A DNA stretch of 64,000 nt from Agarilytica sp033852165 (GCA_033852165.1 JAWSUZ010000029.1:1-64000); one strand, 5' to 3'; shown: positions 44,430 to 53,573, counted from the first letter of the stretch. Notes: generated by a model from the sequence alone, not told the origin. Numbers and translations: made by a program.

Positions 44430-44828
44430 CTAAGAACGGGATGAAGCCGCCGAATAAACCCAAAACTTATTGATAAAAAATGAAACAACGGGAATTGTTG
44501 AAACCACAACCGCAAGCGCGATGCGATGATGAAGGTCAAGCAAGGACGTTAAACTCAGCAATATAGCTTCGCTAGCCAGTAAAGTAGCCAGCGAAACAAC
44601 AATAAAGCGACGAGCAATTATGGCGTTAATTTTTTTCTGGTAAGTGAAAACGCTGTGGCCAAATATTGAAACCGACACCGCCGCACAGTAGCCCATCACA
44701 TTCGACAAAAAGACGCTTATGTTTGCGATATCCGTAAAACATACCGCAACCACATAATGAACAAGCGTTGCTACCACCCCCACACAGCCAAAGGCAAAAA
44801 CCTGCCGAATTAGCTCACGATTGAACAC
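44430..44828 (-). CDS. GtrA-family membrane protein
   Basis: A 132-residue protein with four transmembrane helices of the GtrA family. The pattern includes an N-terminal RQVFAFGCVGVVATLVHYVVA and a C-terminal FFINKFWVYS. GtrA proteins are thought to move polyprenyl-phosphate-linked sugars across the inner membrane for cell-surface glycosylation. It follows rluB by 2 nt and shares its transcript. No partner glycosyltransferase is adjacent; the sugar is unknown. Confidence 0.85.
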   Translation of the reverse strand: MFNRELIRQVFAFGCVGVVATLVHYVVAVCFTDIANISVFLSNVMGYCAAVSVSIFGHSVFTYQKKINAIIARRFIVVSLATLLASEAILLSLTSLLDLHHRIALAVVVSTIPVVSFFINKFWVYSAASSRS

Positions 44829-44830
44829 GC

Positions 44831-45721
44831 TTACTTTTTACGATTTCGAATGGATGCTTTCTTAATCGTGCGTGAACGTAACTTATATTCATGCCGCTCT
44901 CGACGTTTTTTAAGTTGTGATGAAAAATTAGGTTTGGGCGGACGAGGATAAGCGGCTGTATCACACAACTCCACAACCTCTTGATAGCTTAATTCAATCC
45001 ACTGCCCCACACGTACGTGAGATGGAATAAAAATATTACCGTAACGTACACGCTTCAGACGACTCACCCGAACATCCTGAGACTCCCAAAGACGTCGCAC
45101 TTCACGATTCTTGCCTTCCATAACCGCACAATAAAACCACGCATTACTGCCGCCGTCCGAACCCGGAACAACATCTGTAAATTTGGCCATGCCGTCTTCA
45201 AGCATTACGCCATCTTTAAGTCGCGCAATCATATCGTCATCAACAGCCCCCTGGACTCTAACCAAGTATTCCCTATCGATATTCGACGATGGATGCATCA
45301 GCTTGTTAGCCAATTCACCTTCATTGGTAAACAGCAGTAAGCCACTGGTATTAAAATCTAAACGCCCAACGGAAATCCAACGACCGCTCTTAAGTCGAGG
45401 TAGTTTTCCGTATACAGTTGGGCGCCCTTCCGGATCGATCCGACTGCATATTTCGCCTTCTGACTTGTTATAGAGTAGAACTCGCAAAGGCTGAGCTTCG
45501 CGCACCCCACGACCAAGCCGCTTGTCGTTATAATAAATAGAGTCTTCATCGCAGACGCGCTCACCAAGTGCCGCAATCTTGCCGTTAACCTTTACTTTCC
45601 CTGCAGAAATTGCGCGTTCCATTTCACGCCGCGACCCCAGCCCGGCTCTAGCAAGAACCTTTTGTAATTTTTCACCGGGGATGGGTGCTTGTTCTACTTC
45701 TTCGTTTTCTATCTCAGTCAT
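44831..45721 (-). CDS. rluB: 23S rRNA pseudouridine synthase B
   Basis: A 296-residue RsuA/RluB-family enzyme that modifies U2605 of 23S rRNA (E. coli numbering). An S4 RNA-binding domain (EKLQKVLARAGLGSRREMERAI) precedes the catalytic domain with VGRLDFNTSGLLLFTNEG, where Asp is the nucleophile. The frame is open to 45889, but the extra part overlaps scpB and is not conserved; the ATG at 45721 overlaps the scpB stop by 8 nt. The basic tail (KKRRERHEYKLRSR) is common in RluB. Confidence 0.92.
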   Translation of the reverse strand: MTEIENEEVEQAPIPGEKLQKVLARAGLGSRREMERAISAGKVKVNGKIAALGERVCDEDSIYYNDKRLGRGVREAQPLRVLLYNKSEGEICSRIDPEGRPTVYGKLPRLKSGRWISVGRLDFNTSGLLLFTNEGELANKLMHPSSNIDREYLVRVQGAVDDDMIARLKDGVMLEDGMAKFTDVVPGSDGGSNAWFYCAVMEGKNREVRRLWESQDVRVSRLKRVRYGNIFIPSHVRVGQWIELSYQEVVELCDTAAYPRPPKPNFSSQLKKRRERHEYKLRSRTIKKASIRNRKK

Positions 45722-47099
45722 TGACAGGAGCTTCATCAGGTTGAGCAGTTTGCTCAAAGTTATCAGTTTCGTCGTGCGTTTTGTTATCGGAATTAGAGCC
45801 AGAGCTTTCGTCACATTCCGGTTTTTCCAGCTGTTCTTCGCCCTCTGGATCCAATCCATTATTTTCTGTCGGCGCCACTCCAGACTCATCTACAGATGAA
45901 CTCTCAGGCTCCGGTGGTACAGAGTCTTGGAACAACGAAGCATAGGAAGGTTTAGGGGCTTCGGCAGGAGTATTCAATTCGTCTTCAGCAATATCCGAGT
46001 CTTCAGCTATCGCAGAAGGTGAGGCAGAATCTAAATTCTGCTCCCCTAAACCAAAATCGCCAACATCGGGTTCAGACTCATCGAACAAAGATTCGACACT
46101 CTCTTCACCGAGAACCGAACCTGCAACATTGTCTTTAGTTTCAGAAGGAGAACTCTCCTTCTCTACACTTTTATCAATATCAGATGAAGGCTCATCAATC
46201 TCGGCTAAAGAAGCATCAGCTTGCTCTAGAGAATCATCAATTTCCTCTTTTGAGGAGTCATCAACATTTAAAGAATCATCAACATTTTCTAGAGAGGTAT
46301 CAATATTTTCTAGAGCGTCATCATTATCGTCCGAAGATTCAGTAGCGTCGGTCTCTGCACCCTCAGTATCACTTGAAGAATCGCTATCACCCTTTAACGA
46401 TACTTCATCCCCCACAGGAGAATCATTCACACTCTCAGCTGAACCCACAGGTTCAGAATCGACATTTTCAACGTCACCAGCAGGCTTAGAGGATACAGCT
46501 TCACCCTCCCCAGCTTTACCTTCTGCAGCTGAATCCCCCTCGAACTCCAAAGCCTGATTCAAGCTTTCGATATCCTTAAGATCACTCAAAATAGGTAATT
46601 CATCCAAGCTTTTTAAATTAAAATAATCCAAGAATGCTCGTGTAGTCGCATATAAGGCAGGACGACCAGGAACATCACGATGCCCCACGACCTTGACCCA
46701 ATCACGCTCGGTGAGGGTTTTAATAATATGAGAGCTAACGGCTACACCGCGCACCTCTTCAATATCACCACGGGTTAGCGGTTGGCGATAAGCAACCAAA
46801 GACAAAGTTTCAAGCAAAGCTCGCGAGTACTTTTGTGGCTTTTCATCCCACAAGCGATTTACCCACTGCGAAAGTTCCTCATTGACCTTAAAACGCCAAC
46901 CACTTGCCACTTCTATAAGGCTAAAGCCACGCCCCTCACAGCTTTCGCTGATTTGTTGAACTACTTCAAGAATCGTCTCTTTCTCTGGTACGCCTTCATC
47001 AACAAAGAGCGACTGGATTTTTTGAATCGACAAGGCCTCGCCCGCAGCGAGAATGGCACCTTCAATAATTTTTTTAAGCTGTACGTTTTCTTCAGTCAT
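45714..47099 (-). CDS. scpB: Segregation and condensation protein B with long acidic C-terminal extension
   Basis: A 461-residue kleisin-associated winged-helix protein of the SMC-ScpAB complex. Residues 1-180 are the normal ScpB, with SRALLETLSLVAYRQPLTRGDIEEVRGV and GRPALYATTRAFLDYFNL. Residues about 185-461 are a low-complexity tail rich in Asp, Glu and Ser with degenerate short repeats (ENIDTSLENVDDSLNVDD). A typical ScpB is about 180-280 residues, so the tail is unusually long. It lies between scpA and rluB, the standard order. Confidence 0.92.
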   Translation of the reverse strand: MTEENVQLKKIIEGAILAAGEALSIQKIQSLFVDEGVPEKETILEVVQQISESCEGRGFSLIEVASGWRFKVNEELSQWVNRLWDEKPQKYSRALLETLSLVAYRQPLTRGDIEEVRGVAVSSHIIKTLTERDWVKVVGHRDVPGRPALYATTRAFLDYFNLKSLDELPILSDLKDIESLNQALEFEGDSAAEGKAGEGEAVSSKPAGDVENVDSEPVGSAESVNDSPVGDEVSLKGDSDSSSDTEGAETDATESSDDNDDALENIDTSLENVDDSLNVDDSSKEEIDDSLEQADASLAEIDEPSSDIDKSVEKESSPSETKDNVAGSVLGEESVESLFDESEPDVGDFGLGEQNLDSASPSAIAEDSDIAEDELNTPAEAPKPSYASLFQDSVPPEPESSSVDESGVAPTENNGLDPEGEEQLEKPECDESSGSNSDNKTHDETDNFEQTAQPDEAPVND

Positions 47100-47123
47100 A
47101 AGTAATACGGGTTTATCAATCGG

Positions 47124-48290
47124 TTATTGAGATCGCGACTTCACATGTATTGGGCCAAAAGACTCCGTTTGCACAATTTCTACTAATGCTTCTTTAATCA
47201 ATTCCATCACAGCTAAGAAGGTGACAACCACGCCAAGACGCCCTTCTTGAACAGTAAACAGGCTCACAAATGGTACAAATTGCTGATCTCGCAGCCTGTC
47301 TAACACTTGAGCCATGCGCTCTCGTGTCGACAATCGTTCTTTAGCAATATTGTGGCTCATGAACATATCCGCTCGGCGAAATACTTCCGATAAAACCAAA
47401 AGCAGCTCTTTCATCTCCACGTCGGGGTCAGGGCGCGTTAAATTTCTGTCTGGCGCTATAGCTTTGGCCGTATGCGTGTCTCGATGCTGCCTAGGCAGCT
47501 CGTCAAAATCTTCCGCGGCTTGCTTAAAGCGCTCATATTCTTGGAGGCGACGAATTAATTGTGCTCGAGGATCTTCCTCTTCCTCTTCCGCCTCTTCTGA
47601 ACGCGGCAACAGCATGCGAGATTTGATCTCGGCCAGCATCGCAGCCATAACAAGGTACTCTGCCGCCAACTCAAAATTGACGGTCTTCATAATCTCGACA
47701 TAGCCAACGTATTGGCGCGTTATTTCAGACACATCGATTTCTAAGATATCGAGATTTTGACGACGAATGAGGTAAAGCAGTAAATCTAGCGGGCCCTCAA
47801 ATGCTTCTAGAATCACTTCCAAAGCATCGGGGGGAATGTACAAATCTTTCGGCATTTGGGTGACGGCCTCACCCTGAACTATCGCAAAAGGCATCTCCGA
47901 TTGGGCGGGAGGTTTTGACCTTGTATTTTGCCCTTCAGCTTTGTCTCCTGCAGTATTTGGCGGCGTGTCTTTTGAGGCTGCTCTTGAAGTGGTTTTTGAT
48001 TCGGCTAATTCAGCCTCTGACAGGTCTTCAGGTGAGACTGCTGGGGATTCTTTGTCAGAATCACTACAAAGTTCTTTAGAGTTATCATCGGTGTTGGTGC
48101 CAACACTTGAGTCTTCAACGACAACGGCATCCATCTGAGGAGTTGTGGCGGGATCAACATTAGATTCGTCTTGGCTTTCGACATCGTCGGCATCATGTGG
48201 AGCCGACAGAACCTCAGGTTCAGTACCAGTCAATTGATCGCACCTCTTTCTAGCAATGGCTTCGGGGCCTCTCGGCCGTGAATCAGCCAT
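47124..48290 (-). CDS. scpA: Segregation and condensation protein A with acidic N-terminal extension
   Basis: The kleisin of the SMC-ScpAB complex, bridging SMC heads during chromosome segregation. The ScpA core starts around PFAIVQGEAVTQMPKDLY and continues with LEAFEGPLDLLLYLIRRQNLDI and the C-terminal winged helix (VVVTFLAVMELIKEALVEI). About 130 residues before it are acidic, Ser/Thr-rich and probably disordered. The ATG at 48290 is chosen; a TTG at 48332 would add 14 residues, and starting at the Met just before the core would remove the extension. The extension composition echoes the ScpB tail. Confidence 0.88.
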   Translation of the reverse strand: MADSRPRGPEAIARKRCDQLTGTEPEVLSAPHDADDVESQDESNVDPATTPQMDAVVVEDSSVGTNTDDNSKELCSDSDKESPAVSPEDLSEAELAESKTTSRAASKDTPPNTAGDKAEGQNTRSKPPAQSEMPFAIVQGEAVTQMPKDLYIPPDALEVILEAFEGPLDLLLYLIRRQNLDILEIDVSEITRQYVGYVEIMKTVNFELAAEYLVMAAMLAEIKSRMLLPRSEEAEEEEEDPRAQLIRRLQEYERFKQAAEDFDELPRQHRDTHTAKAIAPDRNLTRPDPDVEMKELLLVLSEVFRRADMFMSHNIAKERLSTRERMAQVLDRLRDQQFVPFVSLFTVQEGRLGVVVTFLAVMELIKEALVEIVQTESFGPIHVKSRSQ

Positions 48291-48401
48291 TATAACGAGA
48301 GAAGAGCCCGTTCGGCTACGATTGCTTATCAAAAAGACGAATAAAGAGAGGGGAAGGTCAATTAATGCCCGCCTGCAAACATGATCCTCGCGAGAGTGAA
48401 T

Positions 48402-49025
48402 TTACCCCTCGAATGCTGCCGTATCACCACAACCTTGGCGGACGATCACAGGCTCATCTGCAGTTAAATCGATCACGGACGTCGCCTCCAAACCACAGAA
48501 GCCACCATCGATGACGGCCTCAAGGTGATGTTCTAAGGAATCACGAATATCATACGGATCCGTCATTGGATATGTATCGCCAGGCAACATGAGAGTACTG
48601 GTCATTAAAGGCTCCCCCAGAGCCGACATCAACGCTAACGCTATTTTATTATCAGGCACGCGCATTCCCAAAGTTTTACGCTTGGGGTGCATTAAGCGTC
48701 TTGGCACTTCTGACGTAGCGTTGAGAATAAAGGTATAAGGCCCAGGCGTATGACTTTTGATCAAACGAAATGCGGCGTTGTCAACCCGGGCATAATTCGC
48801 CAACTCGGATAAGTCACGGCACATCAAGGTAAAGTTGTGGTGCTTATCCAATTGACGAATTGCGCGAATACGATCCAAAGCCAACTTATCACCAATATGG
48901 CAACCCAAGGCATAGGCCGAATCGGTGGGGTAAGCGATCAAACCTCCCCTACGGATTATGTCCACCGCTTGATCAATTAAGCGAGACTGCGGGTTTTCTG
49001 CATGTATAGTAAAAAGTTGGGCCAA
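48402..49025 (-). CDS. yciO: YciO/YrdC/Sua5-family protein
   Basis: A 207-residue protein with the dsRNA-binding YrdC fold: the basic pocket KHHNFTLMCRDLSELANYA and the central TPGPYTFILNATSEVPRR are characteristic, and LGMRVPDN follows. YrdC/TsaC makes threonylcarbamoyl-AMP for tRNA t6A; YciO is its paralogue with weaker activity. The neighbourhood with RNase AM (yciV) and the sequence type favour YciO. Confidence 0.85.
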   Translation of the reverse strand: MAQLFTIHAENPQSRLIDQAVDIIRRGGLIAYPTDSAYALGCHIGDKLALDRIRAIRQLDKHHNFTLMCRDLSELANYARVDNAAFRLIKSHTPGPYTFILNATSEVPRRLMHPKRKTLGMRVPDNKIALALMSALGEPLMTSTLMLPGDTYPMTDPYDIRDSLEHHLEAVIDGGFCGLEATSVIDLTADEPVIVRQGCGDTAAFEG

Positions 49026-49194
49026 AAGATTACCTACTACGTTATTTTTACATTAAATCAATTTTAGCTGGCGAACTATTTCAACGCGAATAATTGCTTA
49101 GCTTTGGCCAACGGAGAAGAACCTAGAACAACACAAAGAAACATGTCATCACCGCTTGCTAGTGTATTCATACGGCATAGATGACAAAAAGGGG

Positions 49195-50028
49195 TCAACC
49201 CCAACAATCCCAAACTGGCGTTAGATCCTCAGGCAAAGAAGGGAAACGACCCAGCTCCTGCCACTGATTCCCCGGCGCATGAAAATCACTGCCGCAAGAC
49301 GCGGCCAGCTCATATTTACGCGCGATTCCCGCTAAGTCTCGCGTTACATCTCGGTGCTGCTGGCCACTAATCACTTCAATTGCTCGGCCACCAGCCTCTT
49401 TAAAGTCGGAGACCATAGCGCATAGCTTTGTACGTGTCATTTTGTATTTATGTGGATGTGCAATCGCTGCCACCCCCCCCGCATCAACCACAGTGCGCAC
49501 AACGTCTTCAATTTCCGGCCAAATTTGCTTCACATCACCAATTTTACCGGCACCCAAGTATTTTTTGAAACATTGAGCGACCGACTTGCAATAGCCTTCC
49601 TCAACCATAAATTGCGCAAAATGAGGCCGTCCAATAATACCGGAGCCCGCAAATTTACGAGCACCTTCCAGCGCACCATCAAAACCTGCCGCAGCTAGTT
49701 TGTCCGCAATAATTACTGCGCGTGTTTCTCGCAGTACTGCTTGAGATTCAACCGTCTTTTTTAAGCATTCCGCATTAAGGTCAAAGTTAAGGCCCAGCAT
49801 ATGAATGTTGCGCCCAGCCCACTGACAGGAAAATTCGATACCGGTAATCAACTCAATGCCCTCCTCCTCTGCTTTTTTTGCAGCACGAGCAAGGCCAATG
49901 ATGGTATCGTGATCAGTAAGTGCTAAAACATCCACTTCTTGGCGTTTAGCTCTCGACACCAGCTCCTCAGGGCTTAAAATACCATCTGATTGATCGCTAT
50001 GGCAGTGTAGATCAAAGACTTTTGACAA
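49195..50028 (-). CDS. rnm: PHP-domain 5'-3' exoribonuclease (RNase AM, YciV/TrpH family)
   Basis: A 277-residue PHP-fold metallo-enzyme. The metal ligands start with DLHCHSDQSDG and continue with LTDHDTI, GIEFSCQW and the late SCGSDFHAPG. In E. coli the orthologue trims the 5' ends of rRNAs and hydrolyses 3',5'-nucleoside bisphosphates. The product is cytoplasmic and of normal length. A run of eight G on the coding strand (complement of 49473-49480) encodes Gly-Gly-Val before AAIAHPHKYK. It runs divergently from the VC0807-like gene. Confidence 0.9.
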   Translation of the reverse strand: MSKVFDLHCHSDQSDGILSPEELVSRAKRQEVDVLALTDHDTIIGLARAAKKAEEEGIELITGIEFSCQWAGRNIHMLGLNFDLNAECLKKTVESQAVLRETRAVIIADKLAAAGFDGALEGARKFAGSGIIGRPHFAQFMVEEGYCKSVAQCFKKYLGAGKIGDVKQIWPEIEDVVRTVVDAGGVAAIAHPHKYKMTRTKLCAMVSDFKEAGGRAIEVISGQQHRDVTRDLAGIARKYELAASCGSDFHAPGNQWQELGRFPSLPEDLTPVWDCWG

Positions 50029-50057
50029 CTCAATACTCTCTTGTTTGATACGACTTC

Positions 50058-50774
50058 ATGACTGAAAAACACGAAAAGAAAGAAAACCTATTTCTTAACA
50101 TTATCCTCAATATCGTAATACCGACCATTATTTTAATGAAGTTTAGTGGTGAAGACGCTTTAGGTGTAAAAAATGCGATTATCGTCGCGCTTATGTTTCC
50201 AATAGGATACGGCTTTTACGACTTCACACGCGCTAAACGCGTCAACCTATTCTCTGCGCTTGGCGTGTTAAGTATATTTTTGACCGGCGGCATTAGTTTA
50301 CTCGAACTCGACCCAAAGTATATTGCTATTAAAGAAGCCGCAATCCCCGCGCTATTCGGTATCGCCACCATAGTCTCGCTGTACACCCGCTACCCCCTGG
50401 TTAAAACCTTTCTTTATAACGAGAAACTGATTCAAGTCGATAAAGTTAGCCAAATACTGCAACGTCAATCAGCCGAACCAGCATTTGAAAGCTGCTTGCG
50501 TAACGCCTCATTGATGGTGGCCAGCTCATTTTTCTTATCGTCTGTACTTAACTATGGCCTTGCGCGCTACCTATTGACAAGCCCACCGGGCACTCCGGAA
50601 TTCAACGCCGAACTGGGTCGCATGACAGCGCTAAGCTTTCCAGTGATTGCCGTTCCATCTATGTTAGTGATGCTGCTAACCTTATTTTATCTCTATAAAA
50701 GCATCACCAAACTGACCAACTTATCTCTGGAAGAAATTTTCGTCGATCCAGAAGCCAATAAAGAAAAAAAATAA
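50058..50774 (+). CDS. VC0807-family inner-membrane protein
   Basis: A 238-residue multi-spanning protein with about six hydrophobic helices. The pattern (NIVIPTIILMKFSGED, VALMFPIGYGFYDF, VLSIFLTGGISLLELDP) resembles the VC0807 family, which is related to intracellular septation protein A but uncharacterised. The C-terminus is short and charged (DPEANKEKK). It precedes yciI by 12 nt, so the two probably form an operon. Confidence 0.78.
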   Translation: MTEKHEKKENLFLNIILNIVIPTIILMKFSGEDALGVKNAIIVALMFPIGYGFYDFTRAKRVNLFSALGVLSIFLTGGISLLELDPKYIAIKEAAIPALFGIATIVSLYTRYPLVKTFLYNEKLIQVDKVSQILQRQSAEPAFESCLRNASLMVASSFFLSSVLNYGLARYLLTSPPGTPEFNAELGRMTALSFPVIAVPSMLVMLLTLFYLYKSITKLTNLSLEEIFVDPEANKEKK

Positions 50775-50786
50775 GGGGATAGTATT

Positions 50787-51086
50787 TTGTTGTACGCCAT
50801 TATCGCTGAAGATGTAAACGATAGCCTTGAAGCTCGCCTGAAAACACGACCGGACCACCTTGCCCGCTTGCAGGCATTACAAACTGAAGGCCGCTTAGTG
50901 CTTGCAGGCCCCCACCCTGCTATCGATACAGAAGATCCCGGTGAAGCAGGATTTACAGGCAGTCTGATTATCGCAGAATTTGACTCATTAGCCTCGGCCA
51001 AAAGCTGGGCAGACGCCGATCCGTATATCGCCGCAGGCGTTTATAAACATGTTATCGTTAAGCCCTTCAAAAAAGTGCTTCCCTAA
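50787..51086 (+). CDS. yciI: YciI-family protein
   Basis: A 99-residue dimeric alpha+beta-barrel protein with the family opening LYAIIAEDVNDSLEARLKTRPDH and the His/Asp residues (the Asp of RPDH, and AGPHPAID) seen in the putative active site. The start appears to be TTG at 50787, preceded by an AAGGGGA ribosome binding site. The biochemical role is not firmly established. It follows the VC0807-like gene closely, an arrangement often seen next to yciO-type genes. Confidence 0.88.
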   Translation: MLYAIIAEDVNDSLEARLKTRPDHLARLQALQTEGRLVLAGPHPAIDTEDPGEAGFTGSLIIAEFDSLASAKSWADADPYIAAGVYKHVIVKPFKKVLP

Positions 51087-51191
51087 TCGACTGCCGACGG
51101 ATTACACGGCAAACATCATCGACGTAAAACATATTGTCGACACGAAACAGCGCGCGCCACATAATTCATAACCAAAGCATGTACACCTGCT

Positions 51192-51878
51192 ATGAAAAAC
51201 CCCCTGAAAACCTGGACACTGATACTCTTAACGTTGCTCAGTACTCCTTTATTAGCCGAAGAAACTGTATACGTCAGTGACGTGCTATACGTGCCGCTGC
51301 GAAGTGGGGCCAGCATCGAATACAGAATTATTAACGCAGCCCTCAAAAGCGGAACCAAACTAGCTCGTCTCGAACAAAGTGAAGATGGGGTTTGGTCAAA
51401 AGTACGTATAGGGAACGGCCCAGATGCCGTTGAAGGCTGGATTAGAAACCAATACGTTGCTCGCGAAATGACATCTCAGCTGAAACTCACATTGGTAGAA
51501 ACTAAGCTAGCCCGAAGTAAAAAACAAAGTGCCAAATTTAAAGCCCTAAACAAGCAACTTAAAAAAGAGAACTCAGCTCTAACCCGCAAAGGCAATCAAG
51601 TATCTCAATCCAAATCGCAAATATCACGCGAGTTAGACGCGCTTAAACAGCTCTCATCTGGCGCAGTTGAGCTCGATAAAAACTATCAAGAACTACTTCA
51701 AAAACACGAAGTCACACAAACACAACGCGACTCGCTAATAGCAGAGAATGTACAACTCAAGGGTGACCAGAGTTTAAGCTTTATGCTCTACGGTGCCGGC
51801 ATCTTACTATTGGGAGTTTTCCTCTCTATTGTTTTGCCAGCCTTAAAACCGAAAAAGGGTTACTCTGAATGGCGATAG
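51192..51878 (+). CDS. SH3-domain membrane protein (YgiM/TIGR04211 type)
   Basis: A 228-residue envelope protein. A signal peptide (about 1-22, LLAEE) is followed by a bacterial SH3 domain (VSDVLYVPLRSGAS to EGWIRNQYVA, about 25-95), a coiled coil (100-185) and a single C-terminal transmembrane helix (LSFMLYGAGILLLGVFLSIVLPAL). This is the YgiM architecture. Function is unknown; bacterial SH3 domains often bind peptidoglycan or peptides. It is on its own, upstream of ppiA. Confidence 0.88.
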   Translation: MKNPLKTWTLILLTLLSTPLLAEETVYVSDVLYVPLRSGASIEYRIINAALKSGTKLARLEQSEDGVWSKVRIGNGPDAVEGWIRNQYVAREMTSQLKLTLVETKLARSKKQSAKFKALNKQLKKENSALTRKGNQVSQSKSQISRELDALKQLSSGAVELDKNYQELLQKHEVTQTQRDSLIAENVQLKGDQSLSFMLYGAGILLLGVFLSIVLPALKPKKGYSEWR

Positions 51879-51942
51879 GCTCTTAGTTAGCGGCCTGCCC
51901 CTTCAACTCTCGCACGTATACTATTCGCTTAAACATTGATTC

Positions 51943-52638
51943 ATGAGAACGGATATGACAAAAACGCTTTATACAAACGTACTCCGCAGCGCCTTTTTTA
52001 TCGGCGTGTTAGTAACAGCATCCCTTTGTTTTGCTGAAGCCAAAAAACCACAAAACAAAAACCCGGCTCCAGCGGAAAACCCTCTCGTTTTGTTTAAAAC
52101 GACCTCTGGCGATATTACGATTGAGCTATACCCCAAAGAAGCCCCCATTACCGTGGCAAACTTTTTAAAGTATGTCGACAACGGCTTTTATGATGGCGTT
52201 ATTTTTCACCGTGTAGTCCCAGGCTTTGTTGTTCAAGCTGGCGGCTTTACCTTTGATTTTCAGCGCAAAGAAACTTTAGATCCCATCAAGAACGAATCGT
52301 TTAACGGGTTGAACAACGCAAAAGCCACGCTCTCTATGGCAAGAACTGGCGTCATCGACAGCGCTACGTCCCAGTTTTTTATTAACCTACGCAACAACCG
52401 CTCTCTAGATGCGGCGGGTAAGCGTCACGGCTACGCAGTATTTGGTAAAGTCATCAAAGGAATGAAGGCCGTTACACTCATCGAAAAAGAACCGCGCGGA
52501 CTGCATAAAATGTTTCCAGAGGCGCCCAATGCAGCCGTTATTATTGATAAAGCATCACGGTTAAATGCTCCTCGACCCAAAAACCAAGAAGCTAAATCAA
52601 TCAACGAAACAAAGCAAAGCAAAAACAAAAGAAGCTAA
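51943..52638 (+). CDS. ppiA: Periplasmic cyclophilin-type peptidyl-prolyl isomerase
   Basis: A 231-residue cyclophilin. A signal peptide (about residues 8-28, CFAEA) leads to the catalytic domain with FHRVVPGFVVQAGG, SATSQFFINL and YAVFGKVIKG, all active-site blocks of the family. It should catalyse proline isomerisation during folding of exported proteins. The C-terminal 20 residues are basic and polar (SINETKQSKNKRS) and likely disordered. It ends 35 nt before the probable start of pdxJ. Confidence 0.92.
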   Translation: MRTDMTKTLYTNVLRSAFFIGVLVTASLCFAEAKKPQNKNPAPAENPLVLFKTTSGDITIELYPKEAPITVANFLKYVDNGFYDGVIFHRVVPGFVVQAGGFTFDFQRKETLDPIKNESFNGLNNAKATLSMARTGVIDSATSQFFINLRNNRSLDAAGKRHGYAVFGKVIKGMKAVTLIEKEPRGLHKMFPEAPNAAVIIDKASRLNAPRPKNQEAKSINETKQSKNKRS

Positions 52639-52673
52639 TACGATCAGAAGTAACACAAGCCGAGGACGACACC

Positions 52674-53441
52674 ATTAAGAACGAAGAGCAAAACATAGCG
52701 CTAAGCGTCAACCTCAACAAAATCGCTTTGGTTCGCAATTCCCGCGATGGAAATTACCCAGACCTTCGACAATTTGCCGACATTTGCATTGCCGGTGGCG
52801 TTCAGGGGCTTACCGTCCACCCCCGCCCAGATCAACGGCATATTCGTCCCGGTGATGTCTTTCAGCTCGCTGATATAGCAAAAGCTGCGAATATCGAATT
52901 TAATATCGAGGGCAACCCCTTCGCACCCGCACTTAATGATTACCCTGGCCTGCTCAGCCTTGTCGAACAGACAAAACCAACACAGTGCACACTCGTACCC
53001 GACTCGGACCAGCAAAAGACCTCCGATCATGGTTTCGACTTACATCGTGATTTCGATGCATTAGTGCCGATTGTTCAGAAGCTAAAAGACATGGGGGTAC
53101 GAGTCAGCCTATTTATGGACCCCGACCCCACTCAGATTAAATTAGTGAAAAAGCTTGGCGCAGATCGGATCGAACTCTACACAGGACCCTTTGCCTGGGC
53201 GTTCGAAAATGATCGAGAGACCGCAGAGATGCTGTTCGCAGAGCACTGCGAAGCAGCAAAAACAGCGCAATCACTCGGACTGGGCATCAATGCAGGACAC
53301 GACCTTAATCTACACAACATGAAGCTGTATCGAAATCTACCAGGACTGCAGGAAGTGTCGATTGGCCACGCACTTACAGTCGATGCGCTTTTGATGGGAT
53401 TTGACGCCGCAGTTAAGGCATATCGCTCCGTTTGCGGCTAA
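52674..53441 (+). CDS. pdxJ: Pyridoxine 5'-phosphate synthase with probable ATT start
   Basis: The enzyme condenses 1-deoxyxylulose 5-phosphate with aminoacetone 3-phosphate in vitamin B6 synthesis. TIM-barrel family blocks include LSVNLNKIALVRNSR, LTVHPRPDQRHIRP, VSLFMDPDP, RIELYTGPFA and NAGHDLNLHN. The first β-strand (LSVNLNKIALVRN) lies upstream of the first in-frame TTG (52728), and no ATG, GTG or TTG occurs in frame between the stop at 52593 and 52728. An ATT at 52674 with GAGG eight bases before it gives the expected N-terminus and 255 residues. ATT is a rare start known from infC. If the TTG is used instead, the protein would lack its first strand. Confidence 0.85.
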   Translation: MKNEEQNIALSVNLNKIALVRNSRDGNYPDLRQFADICIAGGVQGLTVHPRPDQRHIRPGDVFQLADIAKAANIEFNIEGNPFAPALNDYPGLLSLVEQTKPTQCTLVPDSDQQKTSDHGFDLHRDFDALVPIVQKLKDMGVRVSLFMDPDPTQIKLVKKLGADRIELYTGPFAWAFENDRETAEMLFAEHCEAAKTAQSLGLGINAGHDLNLHNMKLYRNLPGLQEVSIGHALTVDALLMGFDAAVKAYRSVCG

Positions 53442-53483
53442 ACTGAATAGAGCACTTGGGCATATAGAAGAATTTTGTTAACA

Positions 53484-53505
53484 GCGGGGCAAACCTTTGC
53501 TCCGC
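53484..53505 (+). terminator. Hairpin after pdxJ
   Basis: A 10-bp stem (GCGGGGCAAA with TTTGCTCCGC, one G-U pair) and a 2-nt loop follow the pdxJ stop by about 40 nt. There is no clear T tract behind it, so it may be a weak terminator or a structural element in the leader of the CBS gene. Confidence 0.4.
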
Positions 53506-53573
53506 CCTATTGTCTAGGTGATGAACCGATTTCTTCACACCGGCAACCCCGGAATACAGACAGAGGCCTCATC

